DNA of 64,000 nucleotides, taken from Irpex lacteus (lineage: Eukaryota > Basidiomycota > Agaricomycetes > Polyporales > Irpicaceae). The position numbers and the translations under genes were made by a program. The first letter of the stretch is position 1; every line of letters begins with the position of its first letter. The notes under the pieces were generated by a model that did not search any database, had not been told where the DNA came from, and saw only the letters and a program-made list of their open reading frames with translations. Shown one piece after another: positions 23,186 to 33,012 of the stretch. The stretch is from contig MQVO02000039.1 of the NCBI GenBank assembly GCA_001986395.2, positions 124,001-188,000 of the forward strand, in the 5' to 3' direction.

Positions 23186-23652
23186 GTAGTAGTGTGGAGT
23201 CCTATTGTGAAGTGCGGGTTTGTCCGTAGACCTCAGACTGAGCCTGAGCAGTATATGTATATTTTCTGGAACCGGGAATCGGGAGGTCTTGCTAACGAAC
23301 ATTCGAGGTGAATGCGTGTGCGAGCCGATGTGAGCGCATTGTCTCGGCCTCTGGCCCTCGATTCAAGCTCTAGATGCTATGTGTTGGGATGTGTCTCATC
23401 GTCCAAACGCTTAGAAGGATAGCAAGTCTATGAAAGCACGTACGCCGAGCTCTGTAGTCATGGGGCACGACGCCCAGGGTGAGGCTTACATAATTGCGTG
23501 CCCCGCGGGGCACGCTGAGCTCGGCAGGACCCCTGAACCGCGGCGGGGCGTCGGTCGTCGCAGAGAACGGCGAGCGGAGGGCAGAGGTCGATGCGGAACG
23601 TCGCGTAACCGCATCGTACGGGCGGCTGATAAGTGAATTGATGATTTTATGT
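23186..23652. other. Intergenic stretch with a GC-rich palindrome
   Basis: A 68-codon frame at 23430-23636 is GC-rich and probably not a gene. Around 23500 there is a palindrome CGTGCCCCGCGGGGCACG, sharing the GTGCCCC/GGGGCAC core with repeat X, which starts at 23653. It may be part of the same repeat family. Confidence 0.4.
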
Positions 23653-23786
23653 ACGAAACCTACGGATTGATGTGGCTACAAGCGAACGCGGGCGCGTTTT
23701 CTTATCGATGTGTGCCCCAGCAACGAAAGAAATCGAGTTTGAGCATGGGGCACGCTGGTCACTGGACTGCCAGCCAAAATCAGCGT
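23653..23786. repeat. Repeat X, copy 2, left part
   Basis: Identical by eye to the first part of the 8780-9249 copy. It ends with ATCAGCGT (23779-23786), the hAT target-site duplication. The rest of this copy resumes at 33854. Confidence 0.9.
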
Positions 23787-23949
23787 AATGCTCTGCAATT
23801 ACAATTAAATAGGCTGACCGTCCCGTATTTAATGAATACCATTGAATACGATTATTCTCAGTACCGTATCTAACGGTAGTCATAGTTAATTGTAATTGTA
23901 TTCATAGGTAATCATAATTAATTGTATGTATAAGAATTCCACCGCCGTT

Positions 23950-26865
23950 TTACTTTGCGCCCCAGATGGAAACACCGTCGAGGTATCGCACATCAACACC
24001 AAGTCCGTTCTTCAACCACTCTTTCGTGACAACAGTACGAGATGCCCTGTCAGCTGTGAGTGATGAGCGGACATCTGACATTGTATGCTTGCAGGATGAA
24101 AATAGTCTCTCAACAGAGACACTGACGGCAGGAATAGCAAAGATGTCCCGAGCAGCAACCGAAAGTACAGGAAGCACTTTCCGGTGTGTCTGAGTGGTCT
24201 GTCAGATAAAGTCGTTGAATAAGGATCTGGTTACGCACCTTCCACCATCCCATAAAGTCCTCATCGCCTTCATCCATAGGATAAAGACCAGATAAGAAAA
24301 CATCTACTTCAGACGCTCGCTGACTAGTCAGAGACTCGGAAGGACGATGCTTGGAAGATACAGCTGATGCAAAAATTGACATCTGCCGGGAGCGAGAAGA
24401 GGAGGCCTCCGTTTGCTGTGCGCCAGTGTTGCTGCTGGGTGATGTCGAAGCTGAGTATTGAGCATAGGTATCTCGTAAGAGTTTCTCAGCTTCTGTTGCA
24501 ACCCAAGTAGGCCAATCGTCAGACTGAAAAAATCGGACACGGACTGAAGGATGGAGAACTACTGCATGTCAGCTACAAGATTGTGAGCATAGATAGAGAC
24601 GAACTTACCAGCAGCAAGAAGTATGTACTTCTTGGACTGAGCAATGCTAAGATGCTTTTGCAGTTTGTCCTGAGCTAGCTTGAGTGCTTTCTGGCTGTTT
24701 GGGGAAGAGAATCGTGGATCTGCCCGGGAATCGTTGAGGTGCTGTTCAAGATGCTTGTAGAGGACAAGTAACTGCGGTAAAGTGGGCACTTTTTGTTTCG
24801 AGAGCGTGAGCGTAAACTCCTTGAAGGGCTGGTATATCATGAGCTGAGTGCCTGTGACTCTAAGCAGACTTGACATATTTACCTTGAGTACACTGACAAG
24901 ATCAGCTAAAAAGTTCCATCCATCAGGTCCAATGTGCAGCTTCCTTTGCTTTCTCACTGCAGCCTGTCGTTTCTTCCCACGCAGACCATTGGGCAGTGTC
25001 TCAACCCAATGCATAATAGCCTATTTTCAAGCTCAGATAGGGACAAATTGTAAAGAATGACTGTTACGTACCGGCCGAAGCAGAAGTGCTCTTTCAATTT
25101 CATCTAGTGTTGAGTTCCACCGTATTTGCATGCCACGCACAAGTGTAAGGCCACGGTGTTCCTTTGGACAGACTTGACGGATAATCTGTCGCATTTTCTT
25201 GCGCCGCGGCTCACTGCGAAGAGCATCAACTACAATTGCATGAAGCTGAAGACCAGTTCAGTACATAGACTTTGGACAGGCTATTTGTTCTCATACCTGA
25301 TCGACAACAGAAGGTTTACGCTTCTGTTTGATGGGCTGTTGCTGCTCTGTAGCACCATTATCATTATCATCATCACTGACATTCTCCGAGAGCTCGGAAT
25401 CAGAGTCAGATACGTCATGGTCATTGTTGGCAGACTTTCCCTCGACCAAAAGGGCCAACTCCTCCTCTGCTACAGCAGCCTCCTCAGAAGAAGCCTGCTG
25501 AGTAGTCTCTGCAAGAAGAGCCTCTCGACTTCGGAGGTAAAGGTCTTCCTCCTCGGGGCTGACCGCAAGCCCAAGCCCAAAGAGCAAATCTCTGCACATT
25601 AAGTCAGAGAGGATCTATTGGAAAGCGATATGAAACGTACTGCACTACCAAGTTTCCCACATGCAGGCCACACCCAATCCAGCACTCATTTGGGTTGAGT
25701 GGTGGCTGCGTCTGAAGGCGCTTCTGAATACGTCGACATAGACCCTCCGTCAAACTTCCGTTACTGCTCGTGTTGTCTGCAGCGTGAGCAACTAGAGCAT
25801 TGTGAGATCATCCAGGGGTGTATTCAATGAGCATAAACGTACGATATTTTTCGAGAATGCCACGACGGTCAAGTTCCCGAAAGATGGCCTTTGCGGAAGC
25901 TGCACCGGAATGGTCACCGTCGACTACCAACAACGCAATTGGGCACTCCATAAGCTCCCACTCATCACTGATCCAGTATGCCACTAGACCAATGAATGCA
26001 TACACGGAGCTCTTGCTAGTCCACATATCAGTGGCAAAAGCGATTCGAGAACGATTGGCCTATTAAGACTTCAGATCAGCAAACCGCATATGTGATGATA
26101 TGTGAGAAGTGCCAAACCTTCAGTAGCATCGTAAGCTTTGTATCAATCGCCTCATAGAGACGATCTGCATCCCGAGTGGTCATAGAGGCATTAGGAACCT
26201 GGTACCCTTCTGGAAGCACATACTCCAACGCCTCCTTCATTCCTGGCTTCTCACCGAAAACAAAGGGCAAGTCGTCCATGATGACGCCCTTCACAAAGCG
26301 CTCACGAAAACCTTTCCTCGTCATCTCGACCTTCGGGTTCTCGATACCTCTCTGGACAAAGTTGCTCATGATCTTGCGTTGAGCTTCTCCGTCGCCCATT
26401 ATTGGTGTACCGCTTGACTCTTGCTCGCCCGACTCACGCTGAGTAAACCATGTTTTGAACGACTGAGCAGCAGGCAACTTCTTGCACTGGGAGTCCAGAT
26501 GCGAGATGAGGTTGCTGAGAGACGGGGGCTTAGGCTCATCGTCAAACACGGTCAACTTGCGTGACGAGCGAGGAACCGTGCGGACAACACTGAAAACAAA
26601 GAGAAATTGAACAATAAAAAGTAAGGCATAAGACGAGAACATACCTGCAGTGGTTACACTGGAAATACCACTTGTACTTCCCATCGTTCCCCTTCTGCGG
26701 CTTCGGCTTACTGAACTGAGCCCGCGCCCATGTTGACTTGTTCAGAGCGCGGCCACGCTTCGTCTGCGCAACAGACTCAGAGTCTGATGCCGGCTCGTTT
26801 GAGCTCAGGGAAACGGTATCAAGATCATTCTGAAATCTATTAGTATGCAATCTCAGCACAAGCAA
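23950..26865 (-). CDS. hAT transposase (BED finger, RNase H-like, dimerisation domain)
   Basis: Cuts and pastes the element by an RNase H-like fold. Several exons read on the minus strand. A BED-type finger (WARAQFSKPKPQKGNDGKYK, WYFQCNHC, then HLDSQC across an intron near 26590-26640) is followed by FVFGEKPGMKEALEYVLPEG. RIAFATDMWTSKSSVYAFIG supplies the first catalytic Asp; ALVAHAADNTSSN with CGLHVGNLVVQ gives the second. Acidic exon 25291-25599 and exon 24559-25014 (KKRQAAVRKQRKLHIGPDGW) continue it, and the C-terminal hAT dimerisation domain is unmistakable at 23950-24177 (DIFAIPAVSVSVERLFSSCK; DVRSSLTADRA). Exon borders are approximate. I saw no internal stop within the domains read, so the BED-to-dimerisation part may be intact. 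Confidence 0.8.
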
Positions 26866-27757
26866 CTTAGCAGACTTACTTGAGCGGACACTGTAGATGT
26901 TTTCAGCTTGCCAGACTGCCCTGTATTCTTCTTTGCTTTCTTCTTCTTATAACAACAAATCAATTAGTCATTACTACCTTGCGCAGACATTGTATAAATT
27001 CCATTCACTCACCGCTATCGGGTGCGTCTCATCATCCGACGACTTGGCGCCCAGAATGTCCTTGTCAATCATCCTGTTCATTTCGGGGGTATCGAGTGGA
27101 CTTCGAGCATCTAAAACGTTCACTTAGCTATAGCCGACTCATATATACCACAAAATATCAACAAAAAGTGCTTACTGAGTGTGCCGGACTTTCGTTTCCC
27201 GAGCTGATGACCCGCCAGCAATGTGCCCTGAGCTGGCTGCAAAACAGGTGCCGCTACCGATTGCTGTGCAGAAGGTACGAACGTCTGCGACGAGGAGGCT
27301 AACGTCAAAGAGGCTGTATCGAAGCTGTCTCCCCTCCTCGAGTTGCGGATGCTGCTCAAAAATTAGACGAACCAATATTATTCAACATGCTTGTACTCAC
27401 ACAAGGCCAATAACCTCATTTAGTTTGAAGAGCTTCTCCGCAGTGAGGTAACATCCATCAAAGTTGTCCAGGTCCTTGCGCCGTGAGATTAACTGGAAGA
27501 ATTGGTACACTACGCCGACGCCAAACGGGCCACTAGTAACGAGCGCACGCTGCTGCTCATCAGAGCGGCCCTGGAACGCACGGAGCCATGCGCGATCAAC
27601 GGTGAACCATGGGCCTTCATCTTCATCAATCTCAACAGTACCGAAATACTGCTGGAGAGGCCCTTCTGGCGAGCCCGCTGGTAGGCCGCTTGGCAAGTTC
27701 GCGACGAGCAAGCGAAGATTCTCCAGCTGCTGTGTGAGAAGCTTCCTTTGATCTTCG

Positions 27758-27981
27758 TGTCAGACGATGCCCCGCACTCGTGACGGATTAGGAAGGAGGC
27801 GCATCAGCGCAAGTTACCGTAGCATTCGTACTCCGCTCGATCGAGCAATTTTGCTTGTAGAAAAGGTCAGCCCCGGCGCAGAGGACCGGCATCGTTCCTT
27901 ACTCTGTGCCAGGTGCGTATACGGCCATCACCCGCTATCAATCATCGTTCCTTACTCTGTGCCAGATATATCTGTTTGACA
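27758..27981 (+). repeat. copia 5' LTR
   Basis: 224 bp, begins TGTCAGACGATGC and ends TCTGTTTGACA. It contains two direct copies of a roughly 22-bp motif starting ATCGTTCCTTACTC, about 50 bp apart. It should hold the element's promoter; no TATA box is claimed. Confidence 0.97.
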
Positions 27982-27991
27982 GGTTATGAGC
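27982..27991 (+). promoter_or_regulatory. Primer-binding site matching initiator tRNA-Met interior
   Basis: GGTTATGAGC follows the 5' LTR directly. Its complement, GCTCATAACC, matches the anticodon arm (CAT anticodon) of initiator tRNA-Met rather than the tRNA 3' end. Drosophila copia is known to prime with an internal fragment of this tRNA, so a half-tRNA primer is likely. Confidence 0.75.
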
Positions 27992-28069
27992 TCTCGTGCG
28001 CTCTAAAGACGCACCAATTCTATCAGAAAGTTCTTCGCCCTAGCAACTCTATCTACACATCAATCTACG

Positions 28070-29923
28070 ATGTCGACCCCTGATCCCAACTCCAACGCCA
28101 CTGCCACTCCCAGCGCCGCCGCACCTACCCCGGCCGCAGCTCACGAGTTTAGCAGCTCTCGACTGGACTATAGAAAATTTTCGCTCGAGAAGTTAGTAGA
28201 CGATGGGTCGAGCAACACCTACGGAGAATGGGTTGGTGTAGCTAAGTCTAAGCTCCAGTTGCTACGCCTCTGGAAGTACATCACCGGCCCTGAATCCAGT
28301 CCACCCACCATTCCACGTCTCATCAAAGATGCGAGATTCCAGGCCGTCGAAGAGTCTTCAGGTCAGAGAAAGTGGTTTGTTCAGAAAGGGAACAAGGATG
28401 ATGTAGAGGAGGCGACGAAGAAGGCTGAACCCTGGTTCGAAGGCAACCTAGCCGCCCGTACCATACTGCTGGAAGCCCTTCCCTCGGAGAAGCGCTCTCT
28501 CATCTCAGATGCGGACTCCGCGAAGTTCATCTGGGACTTCCTCGCAGAAGAGTACCGTCCAATGAATTTCGCCCGTACTCAAGTCCAATTCCAGGACATC
28601 ATGAAATTCACCTGTGCTCCCGGAATGGACGTCACCAAATGGGCCAACCAGCTACGCCAGATGTACGTGAACCTGCGGGCCCATAGCCCGAACCGTATCA
28701 AAGATACCGACTTCGCTGTCACCATCGCGAATCTACTACCGGCAACCCCCGCGTGGTCCGAATTCGGTGCTCGACTCTTCGACACGCTCAACGCCGCCAT
28801 GGAGAAGTCTGCTCCCTTGTCATCAGCTCGAGTCTTCTCCATGATCAGAGACCACGACTGGAACAAGAAGAAGAGCGACCCCGAGGTGCTCGCCGAAGCG
28901 TACAACGTCGACGCTCTCTACGTCGGCGGCAAGCGCCCAGGTACGCCCACCGTTAATCACATGGCCGCCCCTGCCAAGAAGTCGAAGAATGAGGACTGGT
29001 GCGAGAATAAGCTTTGCCCTCGCCCACGTGGCCACACCAAATTCAACTGTGTCGCGTACGGAGGCGACAAATGCGGTCAATATCCAGAGGGCTGGCGCGG
29101 TAGAACCGACTTGCACCTCCCGCCTAATCAACGCTCGCAAGGCGGCACTTTTAAGAACAAGTCTAAGACGTTCACGAAGTCACAGCCACGTGCGAACAAT
29201 GCCGCAGCTACTGCTCCCGCGAAGGCAGAGTGTAATCACACCTCCCACAGCAGCGGGAACGACGACGAGGACGAAGTCGTTGCTGCCCTCTGCCAGGAAG
29301 GCGAATACTATGCGTTTAACCTCATCACCGAGCCTGATCCAGCGAGCGCCGTGACGTGCAACACGATCGCCCTCGTACCTAGCAATGTCAAAGCCCGAGA
29401 CGACGTCTATCACGACTCCGGCGCCAACCGCCACATCTTTTACGACAGATCGGTATTCACAAACTATCGCAGCATCACGCCTCTCACCGTCAAAGGCTTT
29501 GGCTCCTCCCTCGCCACCTCTGCAGTCGGCGTAGGCGATGTCTACCTCAGGACTACCGTCAAAGGAACAGTCTCTACTATGAAATTGTCAGACGCTCTCC
29601 ATGTCCCCAGCGCAAGACTCAACCTCGTATCTCAGGGCTGCCTTGAGCGCCGCGGAGTTTGTTCTGCCACCGGAAACGGGTCCCTCGTCCTATCACTAGC
29701 CGGGAAGACCATAGCTACCGGCAAGATCCAGCAGAACGATCTATTCCGCCTGCACGTCAAGCCAATCCCTCGGGAACTGTCCAATAGACTCGACGCCCCA
29801 CGTGTGCCTCTCGCCCAGCGCATCACAGTTCCCCTGATCGATCGAATCTCCCCCATGGGGGCCACATCCACTGCGTCCAAGCAGAAACCCCGTACGGTAA
29901 CGTCGGGTTTTTGCACCGCCTAA
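28070..29923 (+). CDS. copia Gag-protease polyprotein
   Basis: 617-residue ORF starting at ATG 28070, 88 bp after the 5' LTR. The gag portion (LDYRKFSLEKLVDDGSSNTY; KWANQLRQMYVNLRAHSPNR) forms virus-like particles. A zinc-knuckle-like segment, CENKLCPRPRGHTKFNC, follows with unusual spacing. The aspartic protease active site is VYHDSGANRHIF, with D-S-G. The ORF ends 13 bases into the pol ORF, just before the integrase. The protease thus sits in the first ORF, unlike Ty1, where the frame change comes between gag and protease. Confidence 0.9.
   Translation: MSTPDPNSNATATPSAAAPTPAAAHEFSSSRLDYRKFSLEKLVDDGSSNTYGEWVGVAKSKLQLLRLWKYITGPESSPPTIPRLIKDARFQAVEESSGQRKWFVQKGNKDDVEEATKKAEPWFEGNLAARTILLEALPSEKRSLISDADSAKFIWDFLAEEYRPMNFARTQVQFQDIMKFTCAPGMDVTKWANQLRQMYVNLRAHSPNRIKDTDFAVTIANLLPATPAWSEFGARLFDTLNAAMEKSAPLSSARVFSMIRDHDWNKKKSDPEVLAEAYNVDALYVGGKRPGTPTVNHMAAPAKKSKNEDWCENKLCPRPRGHTKFNCVAYGGDKCGQYPEGWRGRTDLHLPPNQRSQGGTFKNKSKTFTKSQPRANNAAATAPAKAECNHTSHSSGNDDEDEVVAALCQEGEYYAFNLITEPDPASAVTCNTIALVPSNVKARDDVYHDSGANRHIFYDRSVFTNYRSITPLTVKGFGSSLATSAVGVGDVYLRTTVKGTVSTMKLSDALHVPSARLNLVSQGCLERRGVCSATGNGSLVLSLAGKTIATGKIQQNDLFRLHVKPIPRELSNRLDAPRVPLAQRITVPLIDRISPMGATSTASKQKPRTVTSGFCTA
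29905..29911 (+). promoter_or_regulatory. Candidate -1 ribosomal frameshift heptamer GGGTTTT
   Basis: In the gag frame the codons are tcG GGT TTT TGC, matching the X XXY YYZ slippery pattern. A -1 slip puts the ribosome on TTG CAC CGC, the exact start of the integrase frame. The alternative is a one-base loss in the T run, which would make this a broken copy rather than a programmed site. Confidence 0.5.
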
Positions 29924-32814
29924 TGGGCCACATAGGCGTAAAAGGGCTACAGCGCGCCGTCACCGGGATCGAGGTCAAGCCCGGCGACGAAGCCCACACT
30001 AGTTGCAAGATCTGCGCGCTCGCCAACATCAGGCGCCTTCCTCACCCAAAGATCTCCAACAATCGCTCCGACCAAGTCGCATATCGTGTTCATATCGATA
30101 TTTGCGGTCCATTTCCCTTAGGGTTCGGTGGTGTCAAGTACTTCATGAACATCACCGACGACGCCTCACGTTGGATGGACCCTCGGTTTCTCAAAAAGAA
30201 GTCCGATGCCCCCTCTGAATTCAAGAAGTACAAGGCCGCGGTTGAACTATCCACCGGCCACAAAATCACCATCATTCGGATCGACAACGCCACCGAATTG
30301 ATCTCCGGTGAATTCAAACGTTTCTGCGAGGCCGAAGGCATCACTTTCGAGAAGATCGTGCCCGACGCGTCCCCACAGAACGGCGTCGCCGAGCGACGAA
30401 ACTATTCCCTCACATCTATGGCCAGGGCCATGCTATTGGACTCAGGTCTAAGCGACTGGTTCTGGCCCCTCGCCGTCCAGTGCGCCGCCCACATCCTAAA
30501 CCGCGCACCAACGTCTGCCCTACCCCCAGACAAGACCCCCTTTCACATCTGGAAGAACGGCGTCCCCGACCTATCCCACCTTCGTGTTTTCGGTTCAGAA
30601 GTTGTCGCACGCAACGTCGACTCAGATGACTTACCCAAACTGAAGCCTCGAGGCGAATCTGGTCGTTTCGTTGGCTATGCACGAGACGCCAGAGGATTTC
30701 TGATCTGGATTCCTGAACGCCACAACGTACTAGTACGACGCGACGTCACCTTCCTCGACGAACAGCCACCCATCTCATCAGGTGGTTCTCTGACGTCACC
30801 CCTCTGGGAGGATCTGTTGTACCTTGACAGCGCCAATGCTCAACCGCCCACGCCGCCGACTTCTGGCCCCAGCACTGAGTCTGGACGATCAGAAGCGCCG
30901 AGCGTTGAGTCGCGCGAAACGCCCGAGGAGACATTGCCCGATCAGGCAGTCGTACTCCCGCCGCGTTCGCGTGGCCTTCCCGCACGATACCGCAGTGACA
31001 ACTCCGAGTATTCGTCCGAGGGGGGCCTGCGAGTTAGAGTAAAGAACAGCGCACTTACTCTCAAGCATGACAACGTCCGCATACTCGGAGACCAAGAGAT
31101 CGAAGTCGACGATCCAACTGCTGCCCAGATCGCTGAGCTGTGCGATCCCTCTGTCAACTTCCTTGATCCCATCAACGACATCACCATCAACGCACTCGAA
31201 CAGCCCATCGACGACCCCACCGCGAAGGATCCTCAGACCATACGACAAGCGCAGGCCAGTCTCTATTGGAACTACTGGCTGGCAGCACTACATGAGGAAC
31301 GCGAGGCACTACTAGCCAAGGGTGTATACGTCGAAGTCGATCGAGTACCGCCGGGAAGGACAGCTGTGGGAGCCAAATGGGTGCTACACATCAAACGAAA
31401 CGAAGATGGACACATAGCGCGATTCAAGGCACGTCTGGTCGCCAAGGGTTTCACGCAGATCCCGGGCCAAGACTTCACCTATACCTTTGCGCCTGTCGCT
31501 CGATGGGACTCCATCAGAACCGTCCTCACCATCGCCGCATCGCAGGATTTGCACCTACGTCATATCGACATCAAGACGGCGTTTCTAAACGGCCCGCTTG
31601 AAGAAGAAATCTACCTACGCCCGCCAGAGTTCGCTGGTTCCGGGATATGGAAGCTGAAGAAAGGGCTCTACGGGCTGAAGCAGGCTGGTCGACAATGGTA
31701 CCTCACCTTCAACGAGAAGTACGAGACACTAGGCTTCAGACGCTGCGAATCCGACTGGAGCGTACACGTGCGGCGCGACAAGGAGAAGGCTATGTCCACC
31801 ACCAGCGTAGACGACATTCTACTGGCTACCCGGACCGAAACCGAATCCGATCAGACGACCAACGCCCTCGCCCAGATCTTCGAGATCACGGACAACGGAA
31901 AGGTCGTCCACCTGCTCGGCTGCAGAGTCATCAGGTACCGATCGCGACGCTGCATCATCATCGACCAGGAACCCTACTCAGCATCTATCCTCCGCCTGTT
32001 TGGCATGGAACATTGCAACGCGGTCGCGACTCCACTCCCACCGAAGACCTCTCTAACGAAGGACGACTGCCCGAAGAACGAGGAGGAACGTCGTGCGGTC
32101 GCGGATCTCCCCTACTGTTCAGTGGTTGGGAAGATGATGTATCTGGCAAACACTACGCGTCCCGACCTCTCGTTCGCTGTACGCGAGCTCGCGAAATTCA
32201 TGTCGAACTACGGTCAGGCCCACTGGAACGCAGCCCACCACCTTCTACGCTATTTACAAGGCACTCGATCTCTGGGTCTCGTACTTGGCCAAATCGACGA
32301 GCCTTACCCTTTGTTCCGAGGCTTCTCAGACTCGGATTGGGGCTGTGGCGAAGGCCGCAAGTCAATCTCGGGTTTCGTGATCATGATCGGAGATTCCCCG
32401 GTCGCGTGGTGTTCTAGACAACAGGCCGTCGTCGCACTATCCTCCTGCGAGGCCGAGTACTTGGCTCTTACGCAGGTAGCCTGCGAGGCCATGTGGCTCA
32501 GACAGTTCCTCGGAGAACTCGGCTACCCTCAAGAAGGGGCCACGAAGATCTACTGCGACAACAATGGCGCCATCGCCTGTGCACACGACCCTCACGGTCA
32601 CACGAAGATGAAGCACATTGATATTCGACTACACTTCCTACGGGACTACGTGAACAGGCGCATCATTGACGTGACACGAGTCGACGGAAAGGAGAATAAG
32701 GCGGATGTATTGACGAAGGCGTTAGCGAGGGTTATGCACGAGCAAGCTGTACGGATGTTGGGAATGCACGGTACGGGTCAAGGGGGGGTGTCAGACGATG
32801 CCCCGCACTCGTGA
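29911..32814 (+). CDS. copia integrase-reverse transcriptase-RNase H polyprotein
   Basis: 967-codon frame. The integrase HHCC region (HRLMGHIGVKG ... CKICAL) leads to catalytic residues in HIDICGPF, IIRIDNATELIS and DASPQNGVAERRN, matching D,D,E. The RT has GAKWVLHIKRNEDGHIARFK, FKARLVAKGF, DIKTAFLNGPLEEEIYLRPP and KLKKGLYGLKQAGRQWY. The catalytic YVDD box reads SVDDILLA, with Ser for Tyr and both Asp retained. RNase H is clear: FSDSDWGCGEGRKSISGFVI, ALSSCEAEYLAL and IYCDNNGAI. The frame lacks its own ATG and is probably made by frameshift from the gag ORF. The stop lies 26 bases inside the 3' LTR. Confidence 0.93.
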   Translation: MHRLMGHIGVKGLQRAVTGIEVKPGDEAHTSCKICALANIRRLPHPKISNNRSDQVAYRVHIDICGPFPLGFGGVKYFMNITDDASRWMDPRFLKKKSDAPSEFKKYKAAVELSTGHKITIIRIDNATELISGEFKRFCEAEGITFEKIVPDASPQNGVAERRNYSLTSMARAMLLDSGLSDWFWPLAVQCAAHILNRAPTSALPPDKTPFHIWKNGVPDLSHLRVFGSEVVARNVDSDDLPKLKPRGESGRFVGYARDARGFLIWIPERHNVLVRRDVTFLDEQPPISSGGSLTSPLWEDLLYLDSANAQPPTPPTSGPSTESGRSEAPSVESRETPEETLPDQAVVLPPRSRGLPARYRSDNSEYSSEGGLRVRVKNSALTLKHDNVRILGDQEIEVDDPTAAQIAELCDPSVNFLDPINDITINALEQPIDDPTAKDPQTIRQAQASLYWNYWLAALHEEREALLAKGVYVEVDRVPPGRTAVGAKWVLHIKRNEDGHIARFKARLVAKGFTQIPGQDFTYTFAPVARWDSIRTVLTIAASQDLHLRHIDIKTAFLNGPLEEEIYLRPPEFAGSGIWKLKKGLYGLKQAGRQWYLTFNEKYETLGFRRCESDWSVHVRRDKEKAMSTTSVDDILLATRTETESDQTTNALAQIFEITDNGKVVHLLGCRVIRYRSRRCIIIDQEPYSASILRLFGMEHCNAVATPLPPKTSLTKDDCPKNEEERRAVADLPYCSVVGKMMYLANTTRPDLSFAVRELAKFMSNYGQAHWNAAHHLLRYLQGTRSLGLVLGQIDEPYPLFRGFSDSDWGCGEGRKSISGFVIMIGDSPVAWCSRQQAVVALSSCEAEYLALTQVACEAMWLRQFLGELGYPQEGATKIYCDNNGAIACAHDPHGHTKMKHIDIRLHFLRDYVNRRIIDVTRVDGKENKADVLTKALARVMHEQAVRMLGMHGTGQGGVSDDAPHS
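32781..32788 (+). promoter_or_regulatory. Polypurine tract
   Basis: AGGGGGGG immediately precedes the 3' LTR, the usual position for plus-strand DNA priming. Confidence 0.85.
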
Positions 32815-33012
32815 CGGATTAGGAAGGAGGCGCATCAGCGCAAGTTACCGTAGCATTCGTACTCCGCTCGATCGAGCAATTTTGCTTGTAGAAAAGGTCA
32901 GCCCCGGCGCAGAGGACCGGCATCGTTCCTTACTCTGTGCCAGGTGCGTATACGGCCATCACCCGCTATCAATCATCGTTCCTTACTCTGTGCCAGATAT
33001 ATCTGTTTGACA
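32789..33012 (+). repeat. copia 3' LTR
   Basis: 224 bp, same length as the 5' LTR and no difference seen by eye. Followed by the CTTCG target duplication at 33013-33017. Confidence 0.97.

Larger units (their letters stand above)
27758..33012 (+). mobile_element. Ty1/copia LTR retrotransposon, full length
   Basis: Two 224-bp LTRs (TG...CA) and a 5-bp target duplication, CTTCG, at 27753-27757 and 33013-33017 define the ends exactly. Between them are a primer-binding site, gag-protease ORF, integrase-RT-RNase H ORF and a purine tract. Domain order (integrase before RT) places it in Ty1/copia. The LTRs look identical, so insertion was very recent. Both long ORFs are open, but they are in different frames (see 29905-29911). 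Confidence 0.97.
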
